Origin: Siphonodentalium dalli
Taxonomy: Eukaryota > Mollusca > Scaphopoda > Gadilida > Siphonodentaliidae
Assembly (NCBI GenBank): GCA_032622095.1
Contig: CP136069.1
Location: 187,911,122-187,975,121 of the forward strand
Reading direction: 5' to 3'
Length of the DNA: 64,000 bases
This document shows, one piece after another, positions 36,334 to 48,727 of the stretch. The position numbers were made by a program, and so were the translations under genes. Each line of letters begins with the position of its first letter. Within the stretch, counting starts at the first letter, position 1. The notes beneath the pieces are model-generated. The model did not search any database. It was not told the origin of the DNA and saw only the letters and a list, made by a program, of their open reading frames with translations.

Positions 36334-36577
36334 TCACATCATTCCTCCCATTCCGCCTCCCATTCCTCCCATTCCGCCTCCCATTCCTCCCATTCCGCCC
36401 ATTGCACCCATTCCGCCCATTGCACCCATTCCGCCGCCCATTCCACCTTGTTTGTTTCGAGATTCCTCCCATGACTTTGCTATTGTTCGCTTCATATCGT
36501 CGTCACCATCATCATACATCTGTTTCAACATATCCATCATATTGTCACTTGGATCCTTGTTCTCATTCAAATTTGGC
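36334..36577 (-). CDS. CACYBP: CACYBP, last coding exon (SGS domain and Gly/Met tail)
   Basis: Acceptor TTTCTTTTAG|G; the first base completes a Lys codon begun in the exon ending at 47294, then runs 81 codons to TGA. Seen: MLKQMYDDGDDDMKRTIAKS and WEESRNKQ, the SGS-type C-terminus of calcyclin-binding protein (in vertebrates close to the end of the protein). Here it continues into about 35 residues of GGM/GAM/GGGM repeats, coded by a degenerate 9-15-bp tandem (CCCATTCCGCCTC on the plus strand). Such a Gly/Met tail is not present in the vertebrate proteins I know; similar tails occur on Hsp70s. Family role: adaptor that links Siah-1 to Skp1 ubiquitin ligases and binds S100 proteins. Confidence 0.92.
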
Positions 36578-36599
36578 CTAAAAGAAAACAAAAATGCAT

Positions 36600-37168
36600 A
36601 AATTCAGTCACCTATGAAGAAAGCTGCAGTCTAAGACACTTCAATCGACACAAACTGGAGACACAACTCGAAAAAAATAAATTATATTTTATAATAGCAA
36701 AAATGGCCATAATGCCAACTGTAAAACTCAAACTAGGTCTGCATTTTACATTGATACTCTTACCTACAATCAAAGTGTCAATGACACTGTAGCTCAACTT
36801 GGAAAAGGGATAATGTCATACATATATGCATTAGTCAATGGAGCGATAAGGAATGGGGAAAGTTTATGTGTTTAAGTAATACTAGAGGTCAACTCTGAGA
36901 GCCAAATGAAGTTTGGGATCAACTGGATGAAAAATGTTGGCTGTAGATCTTTAGTCATGTAAAGAGGAATATCAGAGACGGCTGATGGTGGCCATGTTTT
37001 TTGATCGAATATCAACAAAATACGGCTAATTAAATTGGTACGCTTATATAAGAATATGAAACCTCTATACTAACAATGCAACATTTTTAAACGACATTTT
37101 CTTAAAAAACATGAATCACCATAAAATTTATCGTTTCGATGTTTCCTGTCTTATCTATTCATGTGTTA
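36600..37168. other. Intron of CACYBP; nothing else seen
   Basis: AT-rich, no repeat family recognised. Confidence 0.5.
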
Positions 37169-37340
37169 TATAAGGATTAACTGTCATATGGACTGTTTTT
37201 ATGGAGATGTAACCGTGAGGTAAGTGGTCATAACTTGTGTGAAACCCTTCGGGTTTTACATACAAGTTATGACCACTTACCTCACGGTTACATCTCCATA
37301 AAAACAGTCCACATGACAGTTAATCCTTATATTTATATAC
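37169..37340. mobile_element. Near-perfect palindromic MITE, about 170 bp
   Basis: Arms of about 80 bp from TTATATAAGGATTAACTGTC through ATGGAGATGTAACCGTGAGG to ACTTGTGTGAAACCC, with a tiny loop (TTCGGG). One base differs in the outer third. Part of this sequence recurs at 10475 and 28139. Confidence 0.92.
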
Positions 37341-39000
37341 ATTTAGCGAAAAAGCCACTTTTGTAAATGTATTTAAATCGAAAAGTGTATCGTGACAAAA
37401 CCAGCCCAAAATATACCATAGCACCCTTGGCAAAAGTTAACAGGAACAATTTCTCTTTATATCGAAACCCGATGATTTATTAAGTCAATCCTGCGCGAGT
37501 CCAAATGCGCCTAGTCCAAGTCTTCTCGTACTAAAACCGGCTAAGATATTGGGATGGAGGTGCCGGTCTTTAGTCCGAGTTCCAGGCCCATGCATTCTTA
37601 TGACATGACTTAAGCGTTTGTGACCCGCTCAAATAAAACCACAATTATATGAAATAAAATATCACAATTGCGACAATAAACGGATATTTTCCACAGAAGA
37701 CATGCTATTTGATCTGAAACCCACATCAGTTGTGAATTGAAAGCGGTAATTTAATGCGAAAAGAGACATTTACCGCAATGTTTACAAATTTTTTAAAGTA
37801 TGCGAACTCAGTTGACCTCGCGAACTGTGTTCGGCATTTTCCGTTGAATTCTCCATTGTAATCGTAATTATGTGTGTCAATAAATAAAAAATAAATAGAT
37901 TAATTAAACATTGAAGATATAAATGTAATACATTAAATAAATTACAGGGAATTACAACCCTCTCAAAGTTTAAAACAGTGTAAACACAACAAGCATTAGA
38001 ATAAATAATATGGTGCTACATTTCCCACATTTGGTGGACTTCAGCGAAATTAAGATATATACTAAGCGAACAGAGCAATATACTGCTCTTGTTAAGCACA
38101 CAAAAAATCAAACAAAATTTGTATAAATTTTTAACCTTAAGTTTGAAAAGTCCCACTAAAACGGAAGAACTATATTTCGAAACTGTGTGATTCGGTTCTC
38201 CGATTATTTTATCAACACAAAAGTCAAAATGCACATGGATGAAAATCACACGCATGGCAAGTCAGACACAAGAGTTCTAATTTGCTCCAATTTTGACAAG
38301 TTGCTTGCGAAAATTGTCAACAAAACTACCTTTCTGATCCTCCATTATGTCATTAAGTTTTTAGTGCGGGAATTGTTCTCAAACCACATTGGAAACTGGA
38401 CTTTGCGGCGATCGGTTTTCACCATTTTGTTCGGAAAACCCCGCGCTATATATAGAAACGGAAACTAGAATACTCAGAACAAACACCGGACAATGCCGAA
38501 GTAAAGTTAAGTAAAGTAAAGTAAACAAACAGAAAAAACAGCGATGTTGGTGACAATCAACCGGAATATTCTATGCGTAATTTAACATGAAAGTTAGATT
38601 ATTATACACCATTATGACCATAAGATGTCTCTCTTTCCGATGTATATAGCATCATGTATTAATTCATTAGGTAAATCAAGTAAAATACACCACAGATTCC
38701 CGCCACAGATCGTGGGCGTAACTCGTGTGATAGGATTGGTATGCAAGCGGGCTTGGACTAAAAACAGCAAATCGCCATCCCAATATCTTAGCTGGTTTTA
38801 GTACAAGAAGACTTGGACTAAAATGCGCCCAAAACATTATGCGTTCGTCTTTCCCAAACCTATGACGCGTCGATGTAATTATGAGCCTGGTGTTATGAGC
38901 TGTTGCGCGTTCACCGAGAAATAACTGCAACTAGCCACGTGGACGCCGACCAATCAGAATGCTGAATTTAGTGATAATCACACTTAGTATGTAAATATAT
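37341..39000. repeat. Block shared with the hAT-like element, interrupted
   Basis: 37341-37511 plus 38821-39000 is the reverse complement of about 27780-28140 (CATTTAGCGAAAAAGCCACT; CTAGCCACGTGGACGCCGAC). The 37512-38820 element splits it. The rest of that hAT-like element is not evident here; GGTTCGCAGGCCCCTA at about 40375-40390 could be its distal end. Confidence 0.75.
37512..38820. mobile_element. MULE-like non-autonomous element, 9-bp TSD
   Basis: Ends TAGTCCAAGTCTTCTCGTAC and GTACAAGAAGACTTGGACTA; arms about 46 bp, continuing through GCTAAGATATTGGGATGG. AAATGCGCC lies on both sides (37503-37511, 38821-38829), and the sequence without it agrees with the uninterrupted block near 27960. 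The 9-bp duplication and long arms suggest Mutator-like. 1309 bp, no transposase frame. Confidence 0.88.
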
Positions 39001-40465
39001 CTTAATATACCATTTTTTATCTATTGTTATTTATATTATATTCGGTACTTTATTGAATAATTTTTAATTAATCGATACCGTAATGAGTTGGTAGTGCCTC
39101 GACAACTCTTAGTCTTAGTAATAGTCATCAATTAGTTCGAGGTTCGGTTCGATTCGAAACCGCCGAGATGATTCGGTCCGGTTCGAAACCTTAGACGGGA
39201 TTCGTTTATATCGAATCTTTTCGTTAGTCCCGTAAAATGAGCAAATTTTGGGTACTAGGAATTGTTTATTGATTATATAGAGTATATGAGTTGGTTTACA
39301 TACAAGTGTGCTAAATCTGAATGATACTATGATTTTATGTTTACATTGGACATAATTCATTTGATCATTACTTGGGTGGGGTCACTGGGTGATATTTCGT
39401 TGAAGAGGTATTTTGGCATAATCACTTTATTCTGTTCCCACTAAACGGTCCGGTCGGATATGTCAAGTTCGGGATAATTAATTAGTAAAACTATAAGATT
39501 TCAGGTGTTCTATCTCAGCCTGTCGTCAAAGTTTGTTCTATTCCCCACACAATTTTACTAATAGACATGTGATTATACCTAAACAACAAGACAACAAGTT
39601 ATGATTATGGATGAATACATAAATAAATACAGAACGAACAAGCTTTTTTTAATTCCGTACACTGACTGAAAAAGGTATTTCTGGGCAGCACTTCAGCGTC
39701 TACAATTGGATTCAATGAATCACAGTGAGGAGAGGATGTGGTCTTTGTATATCGGCATAAATGATTGACATGATTATGTTACCCGATGTTCTGTCTTGTG
39801 ACTCAATGTGACACTTAAATTTGCTACAGAACCACATCTGCACGCTTTGATCTGTGTCTTGTGTTGTCACAGAGTTATAGATTGACGGTCGAGTGCTTTG
39901 CATGATGTCTTGCTACAATTTAGCTGTCTGTTAATAGTTACTGAGTGTCGGCATTACAATAATAAAATGGCGTATAGGTACGTAATTTATTTATAAGAGA
40001 AAATTCCCCCTGCACAGTGCTTATGTGGGACCCTACGTTTATTACTTTTCCCGATAAAAAAATCGTAAGTCACTTGCAAAAACAGAAAAGATCAGAACAC
40101 AAAATGTGTAGATTTTGAAACTAAAGCCGCGGACAAATAAAGAGAATACCCATCTCCAATATAAACTAATTCTTTATCATGTAATTATCTTATAGTGCAG
40201 ATGGTCAATACTTAAATAACCGTTGATTTTACTATAATAATGTCCACTAACTGTTATGATTGTCCACTGTATCATGAGTCTACGACAACACGGTCGGTGT
40301 TTGGGTTCGAGGTTCGGTTCGATACCGAGACGATGATTCGGTTTTAAGGTTCGGTTCGACCTAAAATTTAAGGTTCGCAGGCCCCTATCGTCAATAGATT
40401 CCGATCGTAGTGCGATTTTCTATAAATCAAACACCTCTCTAAAGCGAACAGAAGAGCTATAGAGC
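39001..40465. other. CACYBP intron; fragments only
   Basis: Two stretches rich in GGTTCGGTTCGA (39140-39200, 40300-40380), the second ending GGTTCGCAGGCCCCTA like a hAT end of the type seen at 18688 and 27502. No gene. Confidence 0.5.
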
Positions 40466-43400
40466 TTGAGCTGCATGTAGACCCCCCCTCCCCCCTATGC
40501 GGATTTTTGGTGGTTATGATATCTTTGTAGAACTATATCAGTCCTTCAATTTGCCAGTTGTTTGCCATCTGGTGATGGGGGCTTTATAGAGTTATCGGTC
40601 TTTGAATCCAAGATGGCCGCCAACGTTGAATATCTAATCAGGTAAATTTCAATTAGCAATTAATCAGGAAGTTTATGAGGTATTACGTCATGCGATATGC
40701 CATTCTATTGATAATTGAGTACTCCTTATTTATTTGTAGGAATAAATTTCATATATTTAAAATGGCCACCGGAAGTGGAAAATGTGACACTTTTTCACTA
40801 ATATCTTCTATATCAGTTTCTGCTGTTTAGAACTGATTGAGAATTGTGACTTTTTTTTGTATTGTTTATATTAACTGATCATTGGGGCAATGATATAAGA
40901 AATTCTTTGGGTCCTAGGCCCTTCCGATCGCTCAAAAAATTTACTTTACAGGAAGCGGTATAAAACTTTCACAAAAAAATCACAATTGGGATTCTAGTCA
41001 CATTTCAACAAGGAGGGAGAAGAACTGTGTTATGTAAGTGAGACATACCATTACCCGTAAATATTCCAAGTCATTGGAACCAAAATTGTTACTTTGGATC
41101 AAAATGGCCACCAAAATGGCCACCAAAATATGGAAAATTGTAAATATTGTAAATATATTGCCACAGCGTTCACTGCAATCGCTTACAATCTGTGGTTGAT
41201 GAAGTAAATTGGCTATTCTGCCTTATATCCATTGAAAACTAACATGTCTGATTCACCTTGGTTAAGTTTTAGTATTGTAACCCCTGACATTACCAGAAAT
41301 ATTGGATTTACTCTCACACACTTGACATAAATATCGGCAAAAATTTACTTTTCATGTTTTGATCATTTTTATTAAAAGTAAACTGTAACTAACTTTGATA
41401 TGAACGGTGTTTATCGTTTTGGTCTAATGTAAATGTGTCACACTAAGGTCATTATAGAGCAAATTACTCAAGATGACTTCCAAAATGGCAACCAACTTGA
41501 GTAAAAAGTTCATTGTTCACATATATCCGGAACATTATTGTCTGCTGTTCCAAAAAGTTAGCAAATTGTAACTTACTTGGTTATTATGCATGTTAGGTAA
41601 TCAACTGACAACTAAATATTATTGGCTGTCCCGGTTCCTTATGCGGCATGACAAATTCATTTTAAAGTTGCTTATGGAATTTTGCCGAAAACCTCTTTTG
41701 GGATTCTGGCCACTTTGAATCTTTGAAACGGAACTAAGATGAACCATAATCTGTGGTGACTATTCTGGCTATTTTGACTCATTAGGATAAAATTGATCAC
41801 CTCGATATAAGAGGGAGGTCAATATGGTAGCCGTGAGTTACTGCATGGTCATAGGTGAGGTGAATAGGTATACATGGAGTTATTTTATGATCATGAATGA
41901 TGTGAACAGATATACAAGGCATGTCTATATGATCGTGAGTGGGATGTCCATTGTGAGATGTATATGTATACAAGTAGTGGCCGTATGGTAATGTGTGAGC
42001 TGAATATGTTTACATGGAGTGACTGTGTGGTTGTATGGTTATGTGTGGATGTACGGGTAACACGATGTGGCTGTACGGACAATGATATTGTGTGCGGATA
42101 TAACGGGAGTAGCTACAATGTCATATATGTGTTGTTTATGTATATATGGAGTGACTATGGTCATGGGTGGGATGTATAGGTGTATATTTGGTGGCTGTAT
42201 TGCCACATGTGGGTGACCATGTATACATCTGGTGTCTATGTGATCATGGGTGGGGTATATGGATAAATAGGGAGTGGTTGGATGAATATGTGTAATGTGT
42301 ATAGGTGTACATGGACTGGCAGCACGGTCATGAATATTCATGCTTGAGTATATCTGGGTGGTCGTTGACGAGCGTGTAGGTATATAGGGGGTGCCGTGGT
42401 GGTAATGGGTGGGATGTATATTTATATATGTCGTGGATGTATATTTTCATCGGTGGATGTATAGGGAGTACAGGGAGTAACTGTATGATCATGGATGGCG
42501 TGTATGAGTACACAGCGAGTGACTGAATTGTCATGTGTGGGGTGTATATTAAAGTCTGGAATGTATAATTGATCATGTGTGAGAAGTATTGGTACACCTG
42601 GAAGGACTTTATTGTCATTGTTGATGTGTATATGTACACCTGGAGTGACTATGGGCATGTTTGTGTTGCATATGTATATATCGAGTGGCTATATGACCAT
42701 GGGTATGGTGAATAGGTATACAGGGAGTGACTGTGTGGCAATTAATGAAATGAATAGGTGTACAAGGAGTGACCGTGTGATCACCAATGTGGTGAATATG
42801 TATACACGGAGTGAAATGGGTCAGGTGTAGGAGTATACCTGGTGTGCATGTATGGTGACTCATTGTCATATGTTATGTGTACGGGTATACGCCAAGTGGT
42901 TGTATGGTCATTGGGCGAGGGGTATATATGTATAGCACTGTGACTATATGACCATTGCTGAGGTGCATATGTATACCTGGAGTCACTCTATGGTTATGTG
43001 TGGGGTGTATATGCTTATCTTGAGTGGCTATTTCGCAATTGGCGTGGCGAGTAGATATGCAGGGATTGACCGTATGACCAATGGTGATGTGAATATGTGT
43101 ACCTGTAGTGACTGTATGATCATGAATGTGGTGAATACAGGGAGTAGCTATATGGTCATGGGTCAGGTGTAACAGTTTACATGGTGTACAACATGGTATG
43201 TTGACCCATGACTGTGTGGGGTGTATGGGTATACGCAAGTGGGGTTATATGACCATTGGTGAGGTGCATATGTATACATGGAGCGATGCAATGGTCATGG
43301 GTGGGGTATATATGTATACCTTGAGTGGCTATTTGGCCATGGGTGTGGAACATAGGTACACATGGATTGACTTTATGGCCAATGGTGAGGTCAATAGGTA

Positions 43401-45520
43401 TACAATGATTGACTGTGTGATCAAGAATGTGGTGAATATATATACATATAGTGACGATACGGTCATTGGTCAGTTGTAGGAGGTATACCTGGTGTGCATG
43501 CATTAAATTGTTATTGACAGATGTATGGTTATGTGTGGTGTGCAAGGATATACACAAGTATGGCTGTGTGGTTATGGGTGAGGTGTATGTTTATAAAGCA
43601 AGCGACTATATTGTCATATGTGTTGTTTATTTGTATTTGGAGTGACTGTATGGTCCTGGTGGGTTGTACATGTGTACATTGGGTGGCTATCGCTTTCCAC
43701 AATAACTCAATGATATGTTACTTGATATAGAGATCACACCAGAGAGTCCTCCTTGGTGGCGTGTATGCACGATGGAGGAAATGTTAAACGATTTTCCTGA
43801 CAATAGTTGATAAATGTTTATGCTAATGGGCAAGAGTAGCCACATATTATGGTCGGATGGTCCCTCTCAGTTCCGTTTCAAAGTTCTGCCCATTTATTTT
43901 CAAAAACTTGGCCAGAATCCCAAAAGACGTTTTCGGCACAAATGTACACAGCACATTTTAAAATTAAATGATCGTGCCTCATAATGTACAGTGCCAACCA
44001 GAATATAAAATGTAGTTGTCAGTCGATTAACTAAAGTGTATAATAACAAAGTTTGTCACACTTTGCTACCTTTTCGGAACAGCAGATAATTATGTTCCAG
44101 ATATATGTGAAAATCAACTTTTTACCCAATTTAGTTGCCATTTTGGAAGCCACCTTGAGTAATTTGGTCATTAAACACCTTATTGTGACACATTTAAGAT
44201 AGATAAAAACAATAAACACCTCTCATGCCAAAGATAGTTACAGTTTACTTGCAAAAAATGGTTCAAACATGAGAAGAGATTTTTTGCCGATATTTATGTC
44301 ACGTTTGTGAGAGTGAAATCCAATATTTCTGGTAATGTCTTTGTTACAATAGTTAGTAACAATGTTAGTATTCAATGTATAGAAGGCAGAATAGACAATT
44401 TCATTCATCAACCACAAATTGTAAGCGATTCCATGACACACTGGGGCAATATCTACCATTTTCCATATTTTGGCACCCATTTTGATCCAAAGTAACATCT
44501 TTTGTTCCTATGAATTGGAGTATCCATGTATAATGGTATTCCTCACTTACATTCCACAGTTGTGCTCATTCTTTGTTGAAATTTGAACAGAAACCCAATT
44601 GTGATTTTTTGGTGAAATTTTATACCACATACTGTAAAATCAAACTTTTGAGGGAACGGAGGGGGCTAGGACCCCAATAATTGCTTTTTTTCATTACCCC
44701 AATGATTAGTTAATATAAAACTATAAAAAATAAGGTCACAATTCTCAACCAGTTCCAAACAGCAGAAACTGATCAAGAAGATATGAGTGAAAAATAGTCA
44801 TATTTTCTACTTCCGGTGGCCATTTTGGCGGCCATTTTGAATATATGAAATTTATTTATACCTCTCAATAAGGACTACTCAACTATCAATAGAATAACAT
44901 ATCGCACGACTTAATATCTCATAAACTGCCCGAGTGATTGCGAATTAAAATTTATCAAGTCAAGATATTTTGGTGGCCATCTTGGATTCAATGGCCTCGA
45001 AACATGTGAACATTGACTACCTATATGCATCCATGTGCTCGTAGAATGTTATAGAAAACTGCCCTGGTCTATGTTCTCGTGGAAAATAATGAAAACATCG
45101 GTATTGTTCATAGTTTAATCACGTTATGCATGCGTAAGTTCACACACTGTACTTTTTCAGATATATCTTCAAAATAAACGAAAAATCATATCATCGGTGT
45201 CACTTTAAGAAAAATATCGAGTCAGGTGCCCATGTGATGCTATCTACGGAGACACTTGTTATATTTAGTTCGAATGAAACTGAGTTTGAGAAGATACATA
45301 CAGTTTTAGTATTAATTTTGAGAGAAATATTTCCCCTACCCCCAATAAGGATTTTATCACAAAAAATCACAGTAGTTTTATAAAAATCGCTATAAAATGA
45401 AAAAGCCCCCACGCCCGAGTGGCAAACAAGCAGAAAAATGTGTGAAATACATCCCTCTATCGGAAAAACATAGTCGGCTAAAATCCGCACAGGGGGAGGG
45501 TGGCCATATGGTAGCTCAAA
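40466..45520. mobile_element. 5-kb foldback element with arms of about 1.3 kb
   Basis: Left tip TTGAGCT...CCCCTATGCGGATTTT, right tip AAAATCCGCACAGGGGGAGG...AGCTCAA. Arms (about 40466-41790 and 43850-45520) align along their length in complement: CATGCGATATGCCATTCTAT against a copy near 44895, AGTTTCTGCTGTTTAGAACTG against one near 44760, and ACTTTGGATCAAAATGGCC near 44485. The middle is a minisatellite (41800-43690). No transposase and no clear target duplication. It lies within the last CACYBP intron. Confidence 0.85.
41800..43690. repeat. Higher-order minisatellite, basic unit about 42 bp
   Basis: Degenerate units of about 42 bp around TATGTATACATGGAGTGACT and GGTCATGGGTG. A larger period of about 300 bp (about seven units) is also seen: blocks ending near 42855, 43190 and 43500 share GGTCAGGTGTAGGAGTATAC or a close variant, and matching unit order before it. 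Open frames on both strands follow from the unit length and are not genes. Confidence 0.88.
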
Positions 45521-45594
45521 ATTCCTGAATTTTTGATAACAAAATAATAAAAATTGTTAAAGAATATAAGAAAAATTGATAACAAAAAATTATA

Positions 45595-45725
45595 AAAAAT
45601 TGTAAGGCCAATGCATTATCTTATATATGCGAGACGCCCATTGGTCGCCTCACATATATAAGAGAATACATTGGCAAAGAGTACTTAATGTTGCACCAGT
45701 GCATCTCCCATCATGAAAAGGTTAA
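45595..45725. mobile_element. TTAA MITE fragment
   Basis: One hairpin core (45605-45675), then AATGTTGCACCAGTGCATCT and CATCATGAAAAGG-TTAA at the right end, as in type T2. The left end is lost in AT-rich sequence. Confidence 0.72.
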
Positions 45726-46082
45726 AAAGTTTCTTGTAGCTGGGGGTTTGAAACTGAATATATCATGAAAGACATATTGTGTACTTATTTTAGCGACTAA
45801 ACCTGGCGAAGGAGTACTGAGGCACCATGCAACTGTGGCAATTAACTAATATAGCCAAAAATTCCAACCATGTCAATTTTACTATTTCAAGAAGTACAGC
45901 ATATCTGAAGTACACACAATTGTAAATATTTACTCAATATTTCACTTGTTAATTTGGGCTGAATTAATCGCGATAAACAAACTCTAATGATTCCGCCAAT
46001 GAGAATCACTGCACATAATCTGTTTATAAGAATGTTAATTTGGGCAGCCAATTGACATCTGAAATTAATGAGAACGACTACT

Positions 46083-46542
46083 TTAAAGGCCAACTTAATT
46101 TTCGAACCCCCAGATTACATTATAAAAAATTTATGACATATTATATACCATTTGAAAGAGAAAGCTCCAAAACATCGTATTATCAACTTATCCGGTGTAA
46201 TAAACTGTGAACATGTTGTTTTTGTTGAGTTACCAACGTGTTTTTTGCACTTAAGCTTCATCTGGATTGTAGTGCAAAGTGTATTATTTTCAATGGAAGA
46301 TGAATAACTCTATATCTTAGTTTGAATTCTGTTGCGTTCTGGGAGTGAGACGGGGGAAATAATTATATGATTTCAGCTATTTTCTATTACTCTATGGGCA
46401 CCTTTTGAGACACAGATGTTCCAAATGGTGATCAATTATAGTATTTTAATCATATTTTATGGCGTAGATTGTTATTAAAACTGTATATCAAGGCACAATA
46501 AAAAATTATTCGGTGACTCGAAAACTAAATGGGTCTTTAAAG
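46083..46542. mobile_element. Inverted-repeat element with CTTTAAAG ends
   Basis: Left CTTTAAAGGCCAACTTAATT then TTCGAAC; right TCGAAAACTAAATGGGTCTT then TAAAG. The arms match over about 30 bp with substitutions. Coordinates are approximate. Confidence 0.6.
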
Positions 46543-47004
46543 GTACTCAATTCGATCAGGCGCTCCTAAATTACTGTTTCTTTGGGTTCGGGGTAAAAAA
46601 TATTTGATTCGAGTTGAAGAACCCACCCATCAAAGCTCATAGTGATCAGATATCGATTTTTGAAGTTTGTTACTTCACGAGATGTGTAATAATATATGGC
46701 CCAGAAAATGTGGTCAAACAGAGGGTCTCGGACAAAATTATGGATGAAGATGGATAACTCTAAAATCAAGAGGTAATACGGTTAAATTTCATGATACTTT
46801 AGTGATAATATGGCCATATTTTGTTGAACAACATGTTGATAAATAAAAAATTTGGGGAAATTTGATACCATAGTTGACAGTGGTTAGCATTATTTTGTTG
46901 CAATAAATCGATTCTGACAATTAAAGCGTATTTTGAAGAAATGTTGTTGTTGTTGTATCTTGATGGTATGGGGACCGTCTGATCGGATTGAGTACACATC
47001 ACTT
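46543..47004. other. CACYBP intron; no gene seen
   Basis: Unique-looking sequence with short frames only. Confidence 0.5.
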
Positions 47005-47275
47005 CAACCCTTTGAATGCCAGGTCCGATTTTTGTATCAACCCATATACCCTGTGCCAATGCATTCTCTTATATATGCGAGTCGACAATAGGTCGCCTCA
47101 CATATATAAAAGAATGCATTGGCCTAACAATTTTTCATCATTTGTTATTATTTTTTACAATTTTTTACAAATTTAATAATTAAAAAAAAAAAAAACAAAC
47201 AAACAATTTTATGGCTGATTTTACAGACCGTAAATTAGGGCCGATGAGATCGGCCCCTGGCACTGAAAGGGTTAA
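47005..47275. mobile_element. TTAA MITE type T3
   Basis: Left end TCAA-CCCTTTGAATGCCAGGTC, right end CCCCTGGCACTGAAAGGG-TTAA; one hairpin at 47055-47125. It ends 19 bp downstream of the CACYBP 5' splice site at 47293. Confidence 0.85.
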
Positions 47276-47293
47276 ATCCTGTATGTGACTTAC

Positions 47294-47491
47294 TTTTTTG
47301 GTTCCTTGGTCCCTTTCTTGCGAGTTATTCCCGGCCATGAATTACCTGCCTCTTTCTTCTTAAGCATCAGTAAAACCATATCTGTTTTGATTTTGATGTA
47401 ACTGTCAGCTACGATAATTGGCTGACTGAGATTAGACATCTGCAGCTGATGATTTTTGTTATTCAGGTCACCAACAAACAATTTGAAGGCC
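47294..47491 (-). CDS. CACYBP: CACYBP, third recognised exon (CS domain, second half)
   Basis: Acceptor AATTTAG|G and donor AAAAAA|GTAAGTCAC. The first base completes a Met codon from the previous exon; two bases carry over to the next. The translation has AFKLFVGDLNNKNHQL, then LSQPI, KIKTDMVLLMLKKK and a W-P-G-I-T-R segment, which follow the second half of the CS (p23-like) domain of CacyBP and its linker to the SGS region. Length and order agree with the vertebrate protein. A T3 MITE ends close to the donor. Confidence 0.93.
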
Positions 47492-47519
47492 CTAAATTAA
47501 GAACAGAAAAAAAGGTTGA

Positions 47520-47799
47520 CATACGTAATTTTTTTCATGATAATCAGTAAATTCTAAGTCTATGAAGTTATCATCTGGAAACAAAATAATCAGGGAATTC
47601 TAAGTCAATAATATTCAAATCAGTCGATTAATTTTCAAGTTGTCATCCGGACATCAAAAACAATTGCAACGCCAAGAGTTGTATGGATGGAAAAAAATAT
47701 ACTTTCTACATCCAAGAAGGGTCGTCACTCTTAAGATCAATGGATAAAACCAATCGTATCCTTTCCTTCATTTTGAGGTATCACTATTTGAAAGATATT
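47520..47799. other. CACYBP intron; nothing recognised
   Basis: Short AT-rich stretch between the third recognised exon and a GAGGTCCCC MITE. Confidence 0.5.
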
Positions 47800-48075
47800 T
47801 ATACCATAAGACATAGGCTCAGATTGAAGTTCCCAAATTGCGAATATTGTGATGTACACCTATTGGAAACCTCGATGATGCAATGTGTAGTCTGCCAATT
47901 TGGGGATAAAAAGAAACTAAACTAAAAAAAGAAGATTCTATAGAGTGAAGATGAGGCCTAAGCAGAATGAGGTCCCCAGATGGTGAATTTAGTGCTGTTA
48001 GCCCACTGTGCGGGATAGCGTCACTAAATACACCCTCTGGAGACCTCATTCTGCAAACAACAGGCACACTAAACT
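47800..48075. mobile_element. GAGGTCCCC MITE with middle segment
   Basis: Middle segment (GAAGTTCCCAAATTGCGAAT; GGGGATAAAAAGAAACTAAA) then a palindrome at 47965-48055. Lies in the 0.78-kb CACYBP intron. Confidence 0.8.
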
Positions 48076-48271
48076 CAGACTTGCACTGTTGCAGAAATTC
48101 AATATTCCGCCATCGGACACGAAAGCATATCACTGTGATGACAGCATTAGTAGTCGAACGCTTAAACCACTGGGCCAATGAGCTCCCAATAGGATCTACA
48201 GGTTGTCCATGAAGCCACCAATGTACACAACTGGGATAAATCTGTTACATGTATATGGTAGATTAACTTAC

Positions 48272-48368
48272 ATCTCATCAAATTCACATTTAACATTTTC
48301 TTTTGGAATGTTGTGAACACCATTCAATGTCACATACAGCTTGGCAAATTTTTCAGACTGGTCAAATG
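48272..48368 (-). CDS. CACYBP: CACYBP, second recognised exon (CS domain, first half)
   Basis: Acceptor TCATTTCAG|CA and donor GAGAT|GTAAGTTA. In phase with the previous exon (G + CA = Ala), it gives AFDQSEKFAKLYVTLNGVHN followed by IPKENVKCEFDE. This matches the start of the CS domain in CacyBP, including the D-Q-S-x-K-F-x-K and L-x-G-V-H blocks. 97 nt, ending in phase 2. Confidence 0.93.
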
Positions 48369-48416
48369 CTGAAATGATAAGATATCAACATTAGGAGGAG
48401 TACTATTATTATTTTA

Positions 48417-48605
48417 TTAACCCTTTCATGATGGGAACTGGACTAGTGCAGCATTAAAGATCCTGTGTTAGTGCATTCTCTTACGGTATATATGCGAGTT
48501 TCCCATAGGGAGCCCTTGCAAGGTCAGGGTAAATATTGTTAGGCCAATGTATTGGCACAGGGTTTTCAAAAAAATTTCAGGAAGCTCCAGTCCTGGAAGG
48601 ATTAA
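48417..48605. mobile_element. TTAA MITE type T2, shortened
   Basis: TTAA-CCCTTTCATGATGGGAACTG at left, AGCTCCAGTCCTGGAAGGA-TTAA at right. Most of the hairpin blocks are deleted. Confidence 0.78.
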
Positions 48606-48727
48606 ATGTGGCCTAACTAACCAGCCACATGACATGATAGCATTCTCACACGGATACTTGAACTATACTCATGCAAGACTGTAAGATATTCGCGTTGTAT
48701 TGTTTATTGTCACTTATATTTATATGT

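Noticed and set aside
36233-36601. Plus-strand proline-rich frames
   Set aside because: Antisense shadows of the CACYBP Gly/Met-coding exon.
41891-43645. Many frames of 60-126 codons rich in His/Thr/Ile or Tyr/Met/Val
   Set aside because: Overlapping frames on both strands of the higher-order minisatellite; no start, splice or family evidence.
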